Assembly (NCBI GenBank): GCA_002221725.1
Contig: NJFT01000156.1
Span: 35,216-99,215, forward strand
DNA from: Scedosporium boydii
Lineage: Eukaryota; Ascomycota; Sordariomycetes; Microascales; Microascaceae
Direction of reading: 5' to 3'
DNA length: 64,000 bases
Below are positions 35,202 through 47,685 of this stretch, one piece after another. The translations under genes and the position numbers were made by a program. The first letter of the stretch is position 1; every line of letters begins with the position of its first letter. The notes beneath the pieces are model-generated. The model was given only the letters and a program-made list of their open reading frames with translations, had not been told where the DNA came from and did not search any database.

Positions 35202-37175
35202 TCATCGCCCAACGGGGTCAGAGGCTTCGCGGTGATCTTTGGGATCAACATTGACTCCCTTATTGGACCCGGCTAGGCTCCATCCGAGGCCGGAAGGGTG
35301 GTTCCTTCGCGATCGACTAGGCTGCTGGTCTTCTTCTTCTTCCATTCTAAAGACGAAAGTGGCATCTTCTTCGTCGATGGGGGTCGTTATGCGGGCTAAT
35401 GTCGAGCCGATGGATCCAGTGGACACATGTCGTTCAATCGTCCTATCTCGCTCCCTAGGGGCCACGACACCCACGCTTCGTCCGACGGCGGAATTCGGGT
35501 GCAGCATTGGGCTACCAGTTTCCTCATTCAAACGCGTGCGCTGCAACTGTTGGGTCAATGCCGACATGGAATTGGAATCACCACCGGACCTCGATCCAGA
35601 AAGAAGATGGGAGCCGTTCTGTCGGCTATCGATCTCATCGGCGAGGCTCGAATTGCGGAGAGGACTGCCCACGTGGCCAAATGCAGATGCTTTGATAGCC
35701 CTGCTTTCCAGTTCTTCTTCTCGCTGGCGCTGGAAAAGAGGGCCCCATCGACTAGGGCTGGCGGCACCGATCGGGCTCCCATACTTTGTGATGCCCTCGG
35801 GCCTTTCGGCATCTACCGCCCGGAGAGAGCCACGGCGAGCCTTCTCGGCGGGGGTGAGAAGATCTTGTAGATTTTGGGGCACGTAATCTTCTTCGAGGAA
35901 AGCAAACTCAGCCTCCCAGTCCCTATCTACGGTGGCTGGCTTGGGTAAGCTCGAACTGAGCACCCGAGTCTTGGTGTACCGACTTGAGTGGAGGGTACGC
36001 TTGGCGAAAGGTTCGTCTAAAAAGCCGGCTGACGGACTGCTGGATGGTGGAATATTGGGAGAAAGGTGTTCACTGCTGCCAAAGGCAGATGTATGGAGGA
36101 GCTTCAAAGCTTCTGACGTCCTCGAGTCCTTGGCAGCGTTGAGCGACGGCGAGGGGGATTCAAGGCCAAATTTGGAGGGAACGGAAGATGGCCACGGGCC
36201 TGCCGGGTATCTGGCAGCATTTGAAATGCCATTGGAATCAAATGAAGCGGGTAGCGGAGCATCTAGGACGGAGAGGCCCTTTGCATTTGCCGGGGACAAC
36301 GCAAGGCCATACCGGCTCGCATCGTCGTCGCGCGGTGAGCCGTATACGGAGCCTGAATATCCAGGCGTATCGATAGTGGGAAGGCCATTCTCAAGACTGG
36401 GCTGACGGCCAAGGTGATGGTGTCCATCGTCAGCCGCAGTCTGGAAGGACGTGTAGGTGGGAGTATATGGCGGGATGCCCTCGGCACGATATAGACCATT
36501 CGTAAGTGCACTCGTCGAAGGGTGGTAGTTGTTGGTCTGGGTGGCTGTTGTCGGCCTTACTGGCGAAAGAGTCGGTAGCGCAGGTCCGATCGTCACACCA
36601 TGCTTGCCATAGTTTATGCGTCGCCCATCGGGGAGGACATGGATATTGGCGCATTTCGGGCCGAACTTGCAGTTTCCCTACAGGTCAGGATCGTTAGCAA
36701 CATGCCACATCTGACAATACCTTAATCGCATGTCTCGAAATGTGAGGTAGGCATATCTAAGCCTCTATGTTTCAAAAAGCGTACCTTGGCGAAGTATTTG
36801 CAGATGTTCTCGGATGCGGACGAGAGGTCGTGACTGAAAGGACAGGCATTTCCCGCCTGGCATGCGCCTTGGCGGAAAAACTTGCAAGGGACATGCGAAG
36901 TGTCTAGTAATGGGAGGATAAGTTAGAAGACCCAACTTTGTGAAACATTGCACAGGTATCGCATGGGAAGAAGGGAGAACAGCAATGCCCCAGTGGAGTG
37001 GGCTGACAGGGACGGGAAACAAGAAGAGAGGGCCATAATCAACCTAAAACTTACTCGGAGGGCTGCGAGGACCGTCAAATCGCGGAGCCGCAGGTGTAGA
37101 TGCGCCATTGGCGTTGTGAATACTCAGACTGTTACCGCGGGCATGACGGTATTCGGGCAGATTAGGCCCCGGCAT
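35202..37175 (-). CDS. Two-CCCH zinc-finger protein (Lee1-like, probable RNA binding)
   Basis: Probable RNA-binding regulator. Exons on the minus strand are 37175-37055, 36903-36785 and 36677-35202, giving 571 aa. The start was found by tracing the frame back to MPGPNLPEYRHARGNSL. Two C-x7-C-x5-C-x3-H fingers lie in tandem at about 46-85: CKFFRQGACQAGNACPFSH, then CKYFAKGNCKFGPKCANIH. Intron 2 cuts the second finger after YFAK. VLPDGRRINYGKHGV follows. The remaining roughly 465 residues are Ser/Pro/Asn-rich and low in complexity, with a short conserved-looking block FAFLEEDYVPQNLQDLLTPAEKARR near the middle. This layout matches the Lee1-type CCCH proteins of ascomycetes, whose targets are not known. 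A region of about 9.5 kb without genes lies upstream. Confidence 0.9.
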
Positions 37176-40100
37176 CTTTTAGCGGAGGATGAGCTCGGTA
37201 CAGCGGAAGTAAAATAAGTCGTACGAAGCAAACTGTCGGCCTTGGGTAGGGTGTTGGGTAGCGGAATCGACTTTCGGGATCGGTCGGAGTTAAAGAGAGG
37301 AAAGGCTGTAGAGACCCGCGAGCGGAGATCTCGGGCGACGTAGAGTAGCACACGTCGCGAAGAATTGTGACCTCGAGGATCCCGCGACCGAGGTGTGGTG
37401 ATCGGAGGTTAGGTGGGAAGGAGATGGGGATGAAGCCGGAAGAGGCGGGAAGAAAAGATGATACAAGAGTGCTGACTGGTAGCGAAATTTCAGACAGGCA
37501 GAGAAGCAATTGTTATTGGAGCCCAGGTGCAGTACTTCGTATTGAGCACTTGGGATGATCAGGTCCAGACAACAATTGAGGGAAGGCGGAGAGGGCTTGG
37601 GTAAGGATGAGGGGTTGAATCGCCGGCTTATCTCAGCACGCTTCAGGTGGAATGGCTTGCTTGGGGCTTGGGGGCAACCGATAAATGGGGTTGGGCGCCC
37701 TGGTCTGAGAGCAAGGGTTGGGAGGGGGGTGGTGAGTGGTGGTCTTTGGGTTCGGGTCCGGTCCAGGGTCGCTCAATTAAGAAATCTGAATTGACGTGAT
37801 GGCATCAACCTTGTGGGGTTCAAGAGGATCGAGGAGGGAGAGGAACGGAGAAAGGAACGTTCACCAGCAGACCTGGACTGGCACGGCTGGTCACTGGAGG
37901 AGAGGAGATTAATGATATCTCTACCTAGCACAGGCGAAGTAGAGTCTGATGCCGGCGGTTGTCGTCGTCGATTCTTTTCTTTTTCCCTTCCTCTTCTATT
38001 TTTTCCTTCTTTTCTCAATTTTGCCCGAGTGTGAAAAGCCCCGAAATAAACCGAGATTTGGCGTCAGATGCTGTGACTGGGCCGGGCTAACCTCTAGCGA
38101 ACTTAGCGAAGAGAAGAGGCGACAGTGTTGTATTAGTGCTTGGTCCTGGTGTTATCTGTGGTGTAGGACAGCGCCGAACAACCTGGGGCGGGCCTGGCTG
38201 TGACCCCACTAACAGGACGCTTCGATCTTTGATCAAATGTTTTCGAAATATGCAGTCCGAACCGAGTTGAATGCTCTCCTTCTAGGCGAGGGATGTAGGT
38301 GCAGGATGGAAGGAGGGTAGAAAGACAATTAAAACCGGTCCAGTATTTAAGAAACTCTCCTGGATACCAAGGTCGAAGGGTCAAAGGGTGTGTGGGCTTG
38401 ATTTAAAGGGCACACCACCAGGATTATATTATACAGTTGGCCAACCAACTTATTCTTAGGAGGGAGGGCGAGGCATAGCTTTGCTGTCAGGTGAGGGCCC
38501 GTATGGTGGCCTATCAGATGAAGAAGGCGGGAAATGCCTTGGTATTTCTTCCTTTTTCTTCTTTTTGTTCCTGTGAGGATGAAGCATTGGGAAGCAACGG
38601 AGATAGAGGCTTAAGCTGGCCCCGGACTTGGGCATGGTCACAGTGGTGTGCGTGTGGCCTGGGCCGGCGGAGGAGGGTGTGGTGGCACAGTGGTACCAAT
38701 GGAGGTACACTTTCAATGTTGACCTTCATTCACCTTGGTGGGGTTGGGATGGGAAAAATGGAAAGGGAAAGTGGGGGACAGGGTCAGGCCCAAGCCCGGT
38801 ATACACAGCATGAATATGGAAACCGGGGAAAGGGAATACGTACTCCATGGAAAAGAGGGCTTGGATGGGAAGCCATAGATTGCCAAGTATATACGAAGTA
38901 CTTGCGTGGGAATTGATATCACTACTGCTGCTACCACTTTAATAGAACACCTTGGTTTGAGTCCAGTGGGAGCGACTGGGACAAGAGGTACCACCGCGGT
39001 TCGTCGCATGCAGCAGGAAGGAGCAACAATATTGAACCGATTGAGGGAGATGGCAGATCCAATCCCGTAAGGGTGTTGCGATACCCCAAATCGAGGCCGC
39101 CAATAATTACGCGTAGAGCTAGCGCCCGCTGCACATCGAAGCAGCAAAGAATCGAGCACACCAGCTGGATCGAACATTAGTCAAGAAATCATCAGCATCC
39201 GCTCAGCTTCAAAGAAATCAAGAGACACAACGGGAGACTTAACGCCATCTTCTAGTTCCCCCGATGTCAACAGCTTAATTCAAATGCTAGGTACGCCTCG
39301 TCCAAAGATGCGTGGGTTGGCCGAGACCTTGGATTCGACCTCGATTCTACTTGTCGAGCGGGAGTGCCTGCTCCTGTATGATCAGGGTGCGCTTTCTTGA
39401 AAGATTTTGGCGGTGAACGAAAGGCGCCGGTGTGCAGCGGTACCAACCAGATCCCTGCTCTAATCCGGAAGGCGGGGGCTTCTCAAGGTTGGGTCTGGGC
39501 TGATGGATCTGGCCTGGCCAGTCAGCCACTCACATGGCGACGTTTGAAGGCTTGGAAGCAGCTTCTACACTTCATCAGAATGAAAAACTCAGCGGTGTTG
39601 GACGACCCTTTTTTTTCTCGATGCTGCTCCCAGATCCTGACGCCGGGCGTGGCTTAGTACATATGTTCGGCAAATTGAATTGTCGTATCTGTTAACTCCT
39701 CTCATACACTTTATGCTCCGTGGCACCCATGAACAGAAAGATCAAGATGTTAGTCAAGATTTGAGGATACAATTGTACCGACGAAACTTCCCGGTCTGTC
39801 ACGAGGCTCCGGTTCACTCGGGTTGTACACATCCATTGTCTGGGCGCATATTAGGTAAAACCCCCATGATGGAAGCAGCGAGTGACACTCTCCCGAGGCA
39901 AGTCCTTCTTTATGCAGCCAAGTTGGTGGGGAGCGGGAGCAGGTGACATCAACGCATTTCGAAACATGGAGAAGGGGCAACGCAGGCTGCCGTCGCTGTC
40001 GTCCCTGGCAGGAGAGGTGAAGACCTACATTGCCTGCCAGGCCTGGCTATCCAAACTGTTCTCTTCGATTCGGCGTCAGTGGCTGTGGGTGGCTCGTTGC

Positions 40101-43100
40101 TCACTGAAAGCGGAATTGATCGCAAATCTGTGCAACCTCATGGCATGGAGATCAATCACACTGTTCCGACCCTTGTTTGAACCAGATGCAATGCTTCTTG
40201 TTGGTGGCAAAAGCAGCAGATGACATCTGTTCGATGACTCCATTTGAGTCCTCAAATGTCCTCTTGAACTCGAAAATATTTACAATTCGTCTTTCTGCTC
40301 AACTCCTCTCCAGCGTGGACCGGCCCGCTCGGATTTTCTTGCTCGGCCTATGCAACATCATCCCTGGTGAAGGATCAGATATCCTGGCATGACCAACCCT
40401 GTCTTGACTAGGCAGCGGACAGTCAGTTCGAGTTCCAGGATGTCTCCTCCAGCTTTCTACTCTCCGGAAGTGCCCATTTCACAGGCTCTCAGTGTTACCA
40501 GAGAACGCCGCTAACACCTCTTGGGTCAGCATGGCCCAAATTTACGCCCTCGACTGAGTTCCCTTGAGAATGGCTCAAGAGATGAGAAAGAAGACCACTC
40601 ACGTCATGGTCGAGGAAGAAAGCTCTGTAACACCCGGTCTCTGATATGACATCATGAGCTATCTCACCCAACCGAAACTAGCAAGCCTTGCAGGATAGCG
40701 GCTAGTTGCGTCTCTCGGTCTCACTTAAGCCTATCAACAACTTATCTCGAGGATTCTTTATTCGAGCTGGCTTTCACCGGAAAACTTTCAAGTATCAGTA
40801 TATCGGCATTCCTGGCTTGTTCGATTACGCCAGCAGATTTCTCGCTGTTTCACCCTCGAGTTGTTCCTAGAGACAACGGTAGATGGAGGATTACCCCATC
40901 GAGCAAGAGACAGCCAACACTCAATAGAACCCAGATTCGCCGCTTGTGTCCTTACTCCCGGGAGTTAACGAGCGTGGCTACGAAAGGGCGTAAAAAAAAA
41001 AAAATTGTCTGCATCCACAGGGCAACCCTGTTTGAGATGTTTCCGAGTGAAACCCACCATCGGAGGGGACAAGAATGGCGCGTTGTGTTAACCGCGAGGC
41101 CTCGAGGAAACCCAACGGCAACCCCATCCTCCACTACCACCCACCACATTGCCTCCCCTGCCCATCAGCAATAGTTTCTCATCACAAGTTCGCCATCCCG
41201 CCGCTTTTATTCGATTGATCGATATGCGTGGGCCGGCACTTCTTGCGGGAACAATTCGCCGAGTATAATTAGCGGTGGGACTGTGATCATGGGGGTCAAG
41301 GTGACCACCTCATATACGATCATTGACTGATCCTTGGTGCGCAAGTTTCGTATCTCCGATGTTCACATCGCGCGAGAGACTGGGTGCGCCTACAAAACAT
41401 TGTATTGGACTGTCGTCATCAGTCTTTTCGTATGAGGTATTATGGCTCCAAAGGTTTTAAACACCTCAAGCTGGCTATTATCTTCTGGTTATGCTGTCCC
41501 TCGAGGCCGCATTAATGGTTCCCCGATCATCGACCTTTTGATTTTTCCAGTGGGCAGACCATGGCAATGCGATGCCCCCCACCTTTCCCTCCTCTGCCTT
41601 GGGAATCCGCATCGTGCAAAGGGTCACATTGGACTGGGTGCACTCTTCGGGGGAGATTGATTCTCTTTGGCCGCCTTATCCGCCATGTCTACCTGCACGA
41701 TGGCTATCTGCGCTGCATGCTGCACTGTTTGCCGCTCCCACTAGTAATTCATGCTTGTCAACGCAGTCTTTCAATAATGTCCGATCGCACGCCTATCACC
41801 TTCGAACGAGAATTTCCGATGTGGCATTTTGCGACATCCTTAGTAAAAAAATGATCTACCACCCTTTAACCCCGAGGAGCAAGCCTGTTCAATGTAACCA
41901 AATTCCTGGTGGGAAGATCCTTGTTTGGCCTCCGTTGCAGGAGAGGATCTATCCTAATAGTACCCCGTCCACCATCGACGTCAACCAGGTTCACGCTTCA
42001 CTAGCGCACCGTCCTTGTACTCAGGTCTATTCTTGGCTCTGCCGGACTCCAATAAGGTGCGCTTCAGAATATCTGACTTCCTAGTTCGAGCCTCCGTGGG
42101 AACGGCTATATTACCCAACAGAACACATCGCGAGAAATGACGAAACGATGCTGGTCTCGTCTTGGAAGACATCTCATTCCCCGTTCATTGCCTTTCTCGA
42201 TCCTCTCCTGCACGATTTTTCCGATGGGTCCTCTCCAGTCTCAATGCATCACTCCTCGCCGACCGCAGCTCATGCAGTTGTAAAGCTCCAACTAATCATC
42301 GTCGAGCGTCCCTCACCACCCTGCACATCTTGCCTACTATGCACCCCCCGTCTGCTCCTCTGTCTGCGTCCACACCATAAACCTATCCAAGATGTCATTA
42401 TCCACACCCCAAACGCCCGCTCGACTTCAGTCTCGATGGAGTTAGCCCTCCACTACACCTGCTCACCAGGCCAATTTATTCCCCAATAATTCTCGTATTG
42501 CTGTCGTTTCCCACCCATAGCGTACAAGCCAGAGCCCCTACAGTCACGCTCTTGGTCACGGTACTCTGCTTGATGAGTGATACTGCTGCCAAGTTAGGTC
42601 TAGCTTTCCCCCGCAAGCTTGTTTCTGAGACTTCCTCAGCTGCAATCAGCCGATGGGGATGGCTTAGGAGAAGACACAGTTCCCTCATGAAGTCTCTAAG
42701 CCCGATATTGACATTTACGGATCCACTCTCAACCCCCGAGCTGGACCTTTGCAGCGTTCTAGTGTCTTGGCTTGATGCCATCATCTGTCTCTTCATCCAC
42801 CTCCAGGTTCCGTGTCGATGCAATGCCTCATTTTCAGAGGATGCAAGGTGGATAACATCGACATCTTTGCAGATTCCTGTGAGATTTGAATCTAGATATC
42901 CTGATGGATGAGCCGGGATAGGACCGCCTCGAACCATGGAGCAGCAGGAGGTGTTTGTTTTGATGAAGCCAGGCATGGGGTTAACAACCATTCGACGTTG
43001 TCTCGACCAAAGCCTCAAAAACGTCTTCGATAATACCCGACACCGCTTCCACAGGACCGCGGAGGTACCTCCAGGATTGTGGCACGTGCCGGGCCCCATG

Positions 43101-43885
43101 GACAAGCGTACTGCACGATGGGCTTCCTTGATGTAACGGAACCCTAGCCTATCCCGGGTCTTCCGTTCTTTTTTCGGGCCCTTTGGACCCTTCATGATAT
43201 GCCATCGGTCCTTGAGGCTGGATGAAGACAAGGACGGTCCTGTCACGTCTTTGTTATCGAGATGCGTTCTTGACTCGGACTTGCTCGCGTCGTCAGCTAC
43301 ATGGGCTGGAGGGCATCGAGGGTTCTCTTTCACCAACAACGAAGCTTTGCCACCGTCGCCTTTTTACGTATGAGGTTGAATTATCCCGTCTTGATCGAGC
43401 GTGGGATGGTTTGCGGGGAGAGGCGACACCGGCTCCGTGTTTGTAAGGAATGTTGTTATAAATGGAAACATACCTTCCTCTCAAGTATAGTGGGACGTAA
43501 CACGCCCCATCGTCATTAATTGCTTTCATCCGTTTTTGGGATCCTTCTAACCCCTTCTCTCCCCACCCCACAGCCTGCAACAAGAGCTGCCGGCTTTCGT
43601 CGTCGCACACCTCTTTGTTTTGTCTGGTTTTTCGTCTCTTTTTCGCTCTTCGCCCTCATCCGCCCCCTGCCAACTTAGACAGCCAAGAACATGAATCTCG
43701 CCCACGGAGTTCCTTGGTCAAGGTTGCACGCGGCAGATTCGGAAGGTAATCCTAGAAACAGTGAGACCTAGTTTCGCCTCACGACACGCGTCGCCATGGT
43801 ACATCAAGCATGCCGGTAGTCTTATGAAGAGGTGGTGTCGCGCAGCCTTCTTCGAAGACAGATGAAAGAAAAAAAAAAAGAGAAG

Positions 43886-43948
<63 letters not shown>

Positions 43949-46657
43949 GTGTCCCCAGAAGCCTGAGGTTAACACAAGTGTCTCAACCCCGCTGGATTCA
44001 TATGACACACCCATCCCATACCTGTTTCTAGAAAGTTGGAAAGTCTTTAACTGGCTCGCGGGAGGATTAGGAAACATCATGTTGTGTTATGTTTCTCTTC
44101 ACCCCCTGCGTCTGCAGTCTTCCATGGTCTTACACGACATTCCGACGCACTGAGCCTCGTGAGCACCTCGCCAACCCAATTCCTGTCTGCCAAGCACGAG
44201 GCTTGGAGGAGATCAGAGTCAAGGACTCTAAGACGGGTCAACTTCGCGAGGAATAATACTGCCCTCGAGAATATCCAGTGTAATGACGTCGATGCTCCTA
44301 TTACGACAGTGTGCTCCCGATTCTCCCGAGTGTTTCTTGATCATTCTTCGCTACTGTCTTGAAACACCTGCGCCAGGCGTCGAGACTGTGCGGGCTCGAT
44401 TTCTAATAGCATCGTTAAAAAATGATATTAATAACAAGGAATGCAAGAAAGCTCCCGGACAAAAGGGAAGGTAATATTGACAACCGGGGCCGGAGAGCCT
44501 ATCGTCCCATGTTTCTTTGTTTAACGGGCGACTCCGAGACTGGTTCGAGCCACCGTCGACTGAGTCTTACTGATTCTTTCCGGGCATATTTTGCCAACGC
44601 TGCTGGCCCAAGTCTACTTCGTAGATATGAGGAATATCAAGGCATACTCCGTGCTCTAGATCATCCGTCACAAATGGTACAAGGAACGGCAGGCAGACCA
44701 TAATCCGGTCCGGCTGACCACCTTGTTCCCCCCTCCCTTTCTTTGTCGTTTCGATGCGCCAGTCCCGTTTCGGCTCCGGGTGCGTTCGCGTCCTTTGCTC
44801 TCTCTCGGTGTGGCTGCGGTCTGGCTGGCTGAGTCTCAGTTGTCTTTGAAGCACTTAGCACATTCGACCATATGAGACATGATTTCGTCTTCTCATCATT
44901 TTCCTCAATTTTCTTTTCTTCTTTTTCTCTCCCTTCTTTACGGTGTACGTATGACCTCCCTCGGAATCCTCAAGCCGCTGCCTTAGAAGCCTTAAGGCGG
45001 CGGCTTCGTTCGGTGTGGTTGGCCAACGAATCGTCTCGATTTCGCCACATGCTTACTTGAAACATGTGTGGATCAGATCGATGTGGATGGCCATTCCTGG
45101 TCTTTGGGCTGTCTCGGATATCTCGAAACATTATCCGAGTTAACTTTGTATCTACGGCTTGCGTGAAGTGGTGGAGATTTGGCTTGCTGTGTGATCTCCT
45201 TGGCTGACATGTAATATGTGTGGATTAACACCCTCCCTGGTCATTCGTCCAGGTGGAATACGGGATCAGTAGATCCTTATATCTCCCTTTCTGCCAACTC
45301 AGCCTCTTAGGGCTGACACTGTTGCACGAAGGAAAGCCATACAGCTTCCACCTGGTTGGCCAACACCAGGACACCCATGGACAATCTCGAAACGCTTTCA
45401 CTCTGGGAAGTCCTTATCGACCAGAAGCTAATGATTCTGACGTATTGGTTCAAAAGAGTCGCACAAAAGGTTAAATTAATGTCTCCGCTAATTACTTCGT
45501 ACACTACATGTCCTATTCTTATCCATGCCCCTTACTACACAGGTAGATCTCTTCGAGTCTCTATTGAGACATGCGTCAAGTGCTGCATGCATGCTTGCGA
45601 ACGCGGGTAATATCTCAAAAGAAGCAAGTGGTTCTGCGCATTAAAGTTCTCCCCGGTCACCGACATCGGGGCTTTTGACTCGAAGCTGCTCTGTCTTTTC
45701 AATCGTGTGTTTCGTATTTGCTTTCTTCAGGCAATACTTTATGTCATGCTTCCGCGATGTCGTGGGATTGAGAGCTTGGCGTCCATGAGCTGAAAACGCC
45801 ACTGACTTCGTGTTTAGGGGTACGGTCGTCTTTGCGTCCTGGAGGTGACATTCATGACATTCGAATACAACATTAAGATATTCTTGTGCCTTCAACACTG
45901 AGGCCTTGGATATGCGTGAGGCAAGACTTGGCGGATGATTGATGGAAGAATGAGCCCATCCCGCTTCATCCCAACATGTTCCCCGGATTGATATGTCGGG
46001 AATACGAATAAGCTCAACCGGGGGATCCCTGCATCGATCCACCAGATTACTATTCTTAATTTGCTTTCCGCACCCCGCGTCGAGCTTCACCCCCGTGAAT
46101 TGCTTCTTCCAGACGCGGAATTCTCCATCAATTTGTTCATGACTCGGGAGCCTCCTCATTTCCGCATTTCCCTTCTATGACCGAGAGGAAGCGGAATGAG
46201 CCACGGCAAATAGTTGCCAAGGACTCGAGCATCGATATGCTTTTCTTCAAGGCAGCTGAAGGCCGGAAAGACGAGCCGAAGCTGGCTAGGGTCTGATGTG
46301 TTGAGCTTGGTCCATCGCCAGGGGGCAAGCAAGCGAGCATTTCAGCTCATGCTCGCCAAGGAACTGGGTTTCATTCGCAGCTAGTCATTACTCCAACTCG
46401 TGAAATGCCCGATCGCGCAGGAAGGAGTCCTTGGGTGTTCTGGGCTCTGTGATACGAGGTTGGTCTTCTTTAATTGAGAGGATATGAGATGACGGCCCAG
46501 GAAGGAGGGATCTTGGTGTATATCAATGAGGTTCTGCCCCAGTCAAGACTAAACCTTGAACGTTGGTCCGATCCAGCCGTGCCGTATTCTTCTCTTGCAA
46601 GAGTTGAAGGTCTCTCTACCTGCCTACCATCAAAACGAATAAACGCACCCCAACGAC
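37176..46657. other. 9.5-kb region without a supportable protein gene
   Basis: All six frames are broken into short pieces. The longest, 287 codons on the minus strand at 42476-43339, has no domain, repeat, signal or membrane pattern. Base composition looks ordinary and not AT-rich, so heavy repeat-induced point mutation of a transposon is not evident. Landmarks are TACTTCGTA-type motifs at 37533-37541, 38892-38900, 44615-44623 and 45493-45501, and a 59-nt poly(A) tract at 43886-43944. No terminal repeats, reverse transcriptase or transposase remnants were recognised. It could be upstream regulatory DNA of the CCCH gene, non-coding RNA loci, or decayed mobile DNA. Confidence 0.6.
43886..43944. 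repeat. Poly(A) tract, 59 nt
   Basis: Uninterrupted run of 59 A, preceded by shorter A runs broken by G from about 43867. It could be a retroposon tail on the plus strand or simple slippage. Exact length in the assembly should not be trusted. Confidence 0.85.
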
Positions 46658-47427
46658 ATGATGATCAAGTTCAACTTCATCCTCCTCCTCCTCTCTCTCA
46701 CAGCGTAAGCAAACACCTCCCAACTCCCACAAACTCCCTCCAACTAACAATCTCTACTAGAACCGTCCTCGCCGGCAAACCCAAGGACCAATGCCACGGA
46801 CCCGGAAAACCCACCCGCTCCTCCGGCCCTCACCAGACCCACCCCCCATCTCCAACCTCATCCCTCCCCCCAACGACGACATCATCGGGCTGCCCCACAA
46901 TCACCACCACAGCGTCTATCTGCCCACAATGTCCCCTCCTCGCATGCCTCGCCCTATCGACAATCTCCGCCCCCTGCGCCTGCGACCCTTCCGCTACCGT
47001 CTCCACCGTCACGACGAGCTACCCCTGCGGGCCGCGCGGCCGACCTGTGAACTGCCCCACTGGCTGCGCCACGACTTCGTACGTGTTCGAGACTGAGGGG
47101 TGTGGGCCCGGCGGCGAGAGCTCGTCCGGTGGTGAGGGCTCGACGACGGTGAGGGGGTGTACGCCTACTGTCACTGCTACAGAGTGTGGGTTTCCTTGGA
47201 GTACGACGCCTCAATGGTGCTGGTATGATGGTGAGGTTTTCTCTCTTTTCTTATTTGCCAAATGATTGCTAACTTGTGAGTGGTATAGGAATCATTACGC
47301 TTCCCTGTGACTGTGACGTGGCTCTTGCGACGGTTACAACGACGGTGACGGACGATAGCCCAAACTGCATGCCTTGCTATTATGGGTGGATGACTGATAT
47401 CCCGTGTACTGCCAGCAACTGGTGGGG

Positions 47428-47431
<4 letters not shown>
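46658..47431 (+). CDS. Cysteine-rich secreted protein, Thr/Ser/Pro-rich
   Basis: No known family recognised. Exons are 46658-46704, 46761-47230 and 47289-47431, giving 219 aa. Exon 1 supplies a clear signal peptide, MMIKFNFILLLLSLTATVLAG, split by a GTAAGC...CTACTAG intron. The mature part has 19 cysteines, in pairs such as CPQC, CAC, CDC and CMPC. They are set among Thr/Ser/Pro runs such as TSSLPPTTTSSG that are likely O-glycosylated. Tyr/Trp residues cluster at the end (YYGWMTD ... NWWG). Such traits fit a cell-wall or apoplastic secreted protein and possibly an effector; the function is unknown. It lies next to a gene-poor region and tail-to-tail with an NLR-like gene. The stop codon abuts an (AG)18 microsatellite. 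Confidence 0.82.

Positions 47432-47466
<35 letters not shown>
47431..47466. repeat. (AG)18 microsatellite
   Basis: Perfect dinucleotide run directly after the stop codon of the cysteine-rich secreted gene; the last A of the TAA is its first base. It is expected to vary in length between strains. Confidence 0.95.
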
Positions 47467-47471
<5 letters not shown>

Positions 47472-47685
47472 AGCAGTCGTGGAGAACGATGCTTCCTGCG
47501 ATTGTAGAAAATGGGCTCTGGGGTTCGAATGTTGTTCGAACTACTTGATATTCTTACACTTGCCTGAAATTACAAAATCTAGTCTGGAATCCACGACGCC
47601 GTAACCAACATGCTCCTTCTAGTATAAATGCGGAATATATGCTCCCTACGCTTTGCTGCACCAACCTGTAAATGCTACCAACATC

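Noticed and set aside
41572..42084. 170-codon open frame on the plus strand
   Set aside because: Composition and lack of any motif suggest chance; neighbouring frames overlap it.
42476..43339. 287-codon open frame on the minus strand in the gene-poor region
   Set aside because: No domain, signal, membrane or repeat pattern, odd composition, and overlapping open frames of similar quality on the other strand. Most likely a chance frame.
45641..46159. 172-codon open frame on the minus strand
   Set aside because: Starts within mixed frames, contains no recognisable domain, and no splice partner was found.
37176..46657. A RIP-degraded transposon filling the gene-poor region
   Set aside because: No AT-rich bias evident by eye, no terminal repeats and no reverse transcriptase or transposase pieces. 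A search against repeat libraries would be needed to reopen this.
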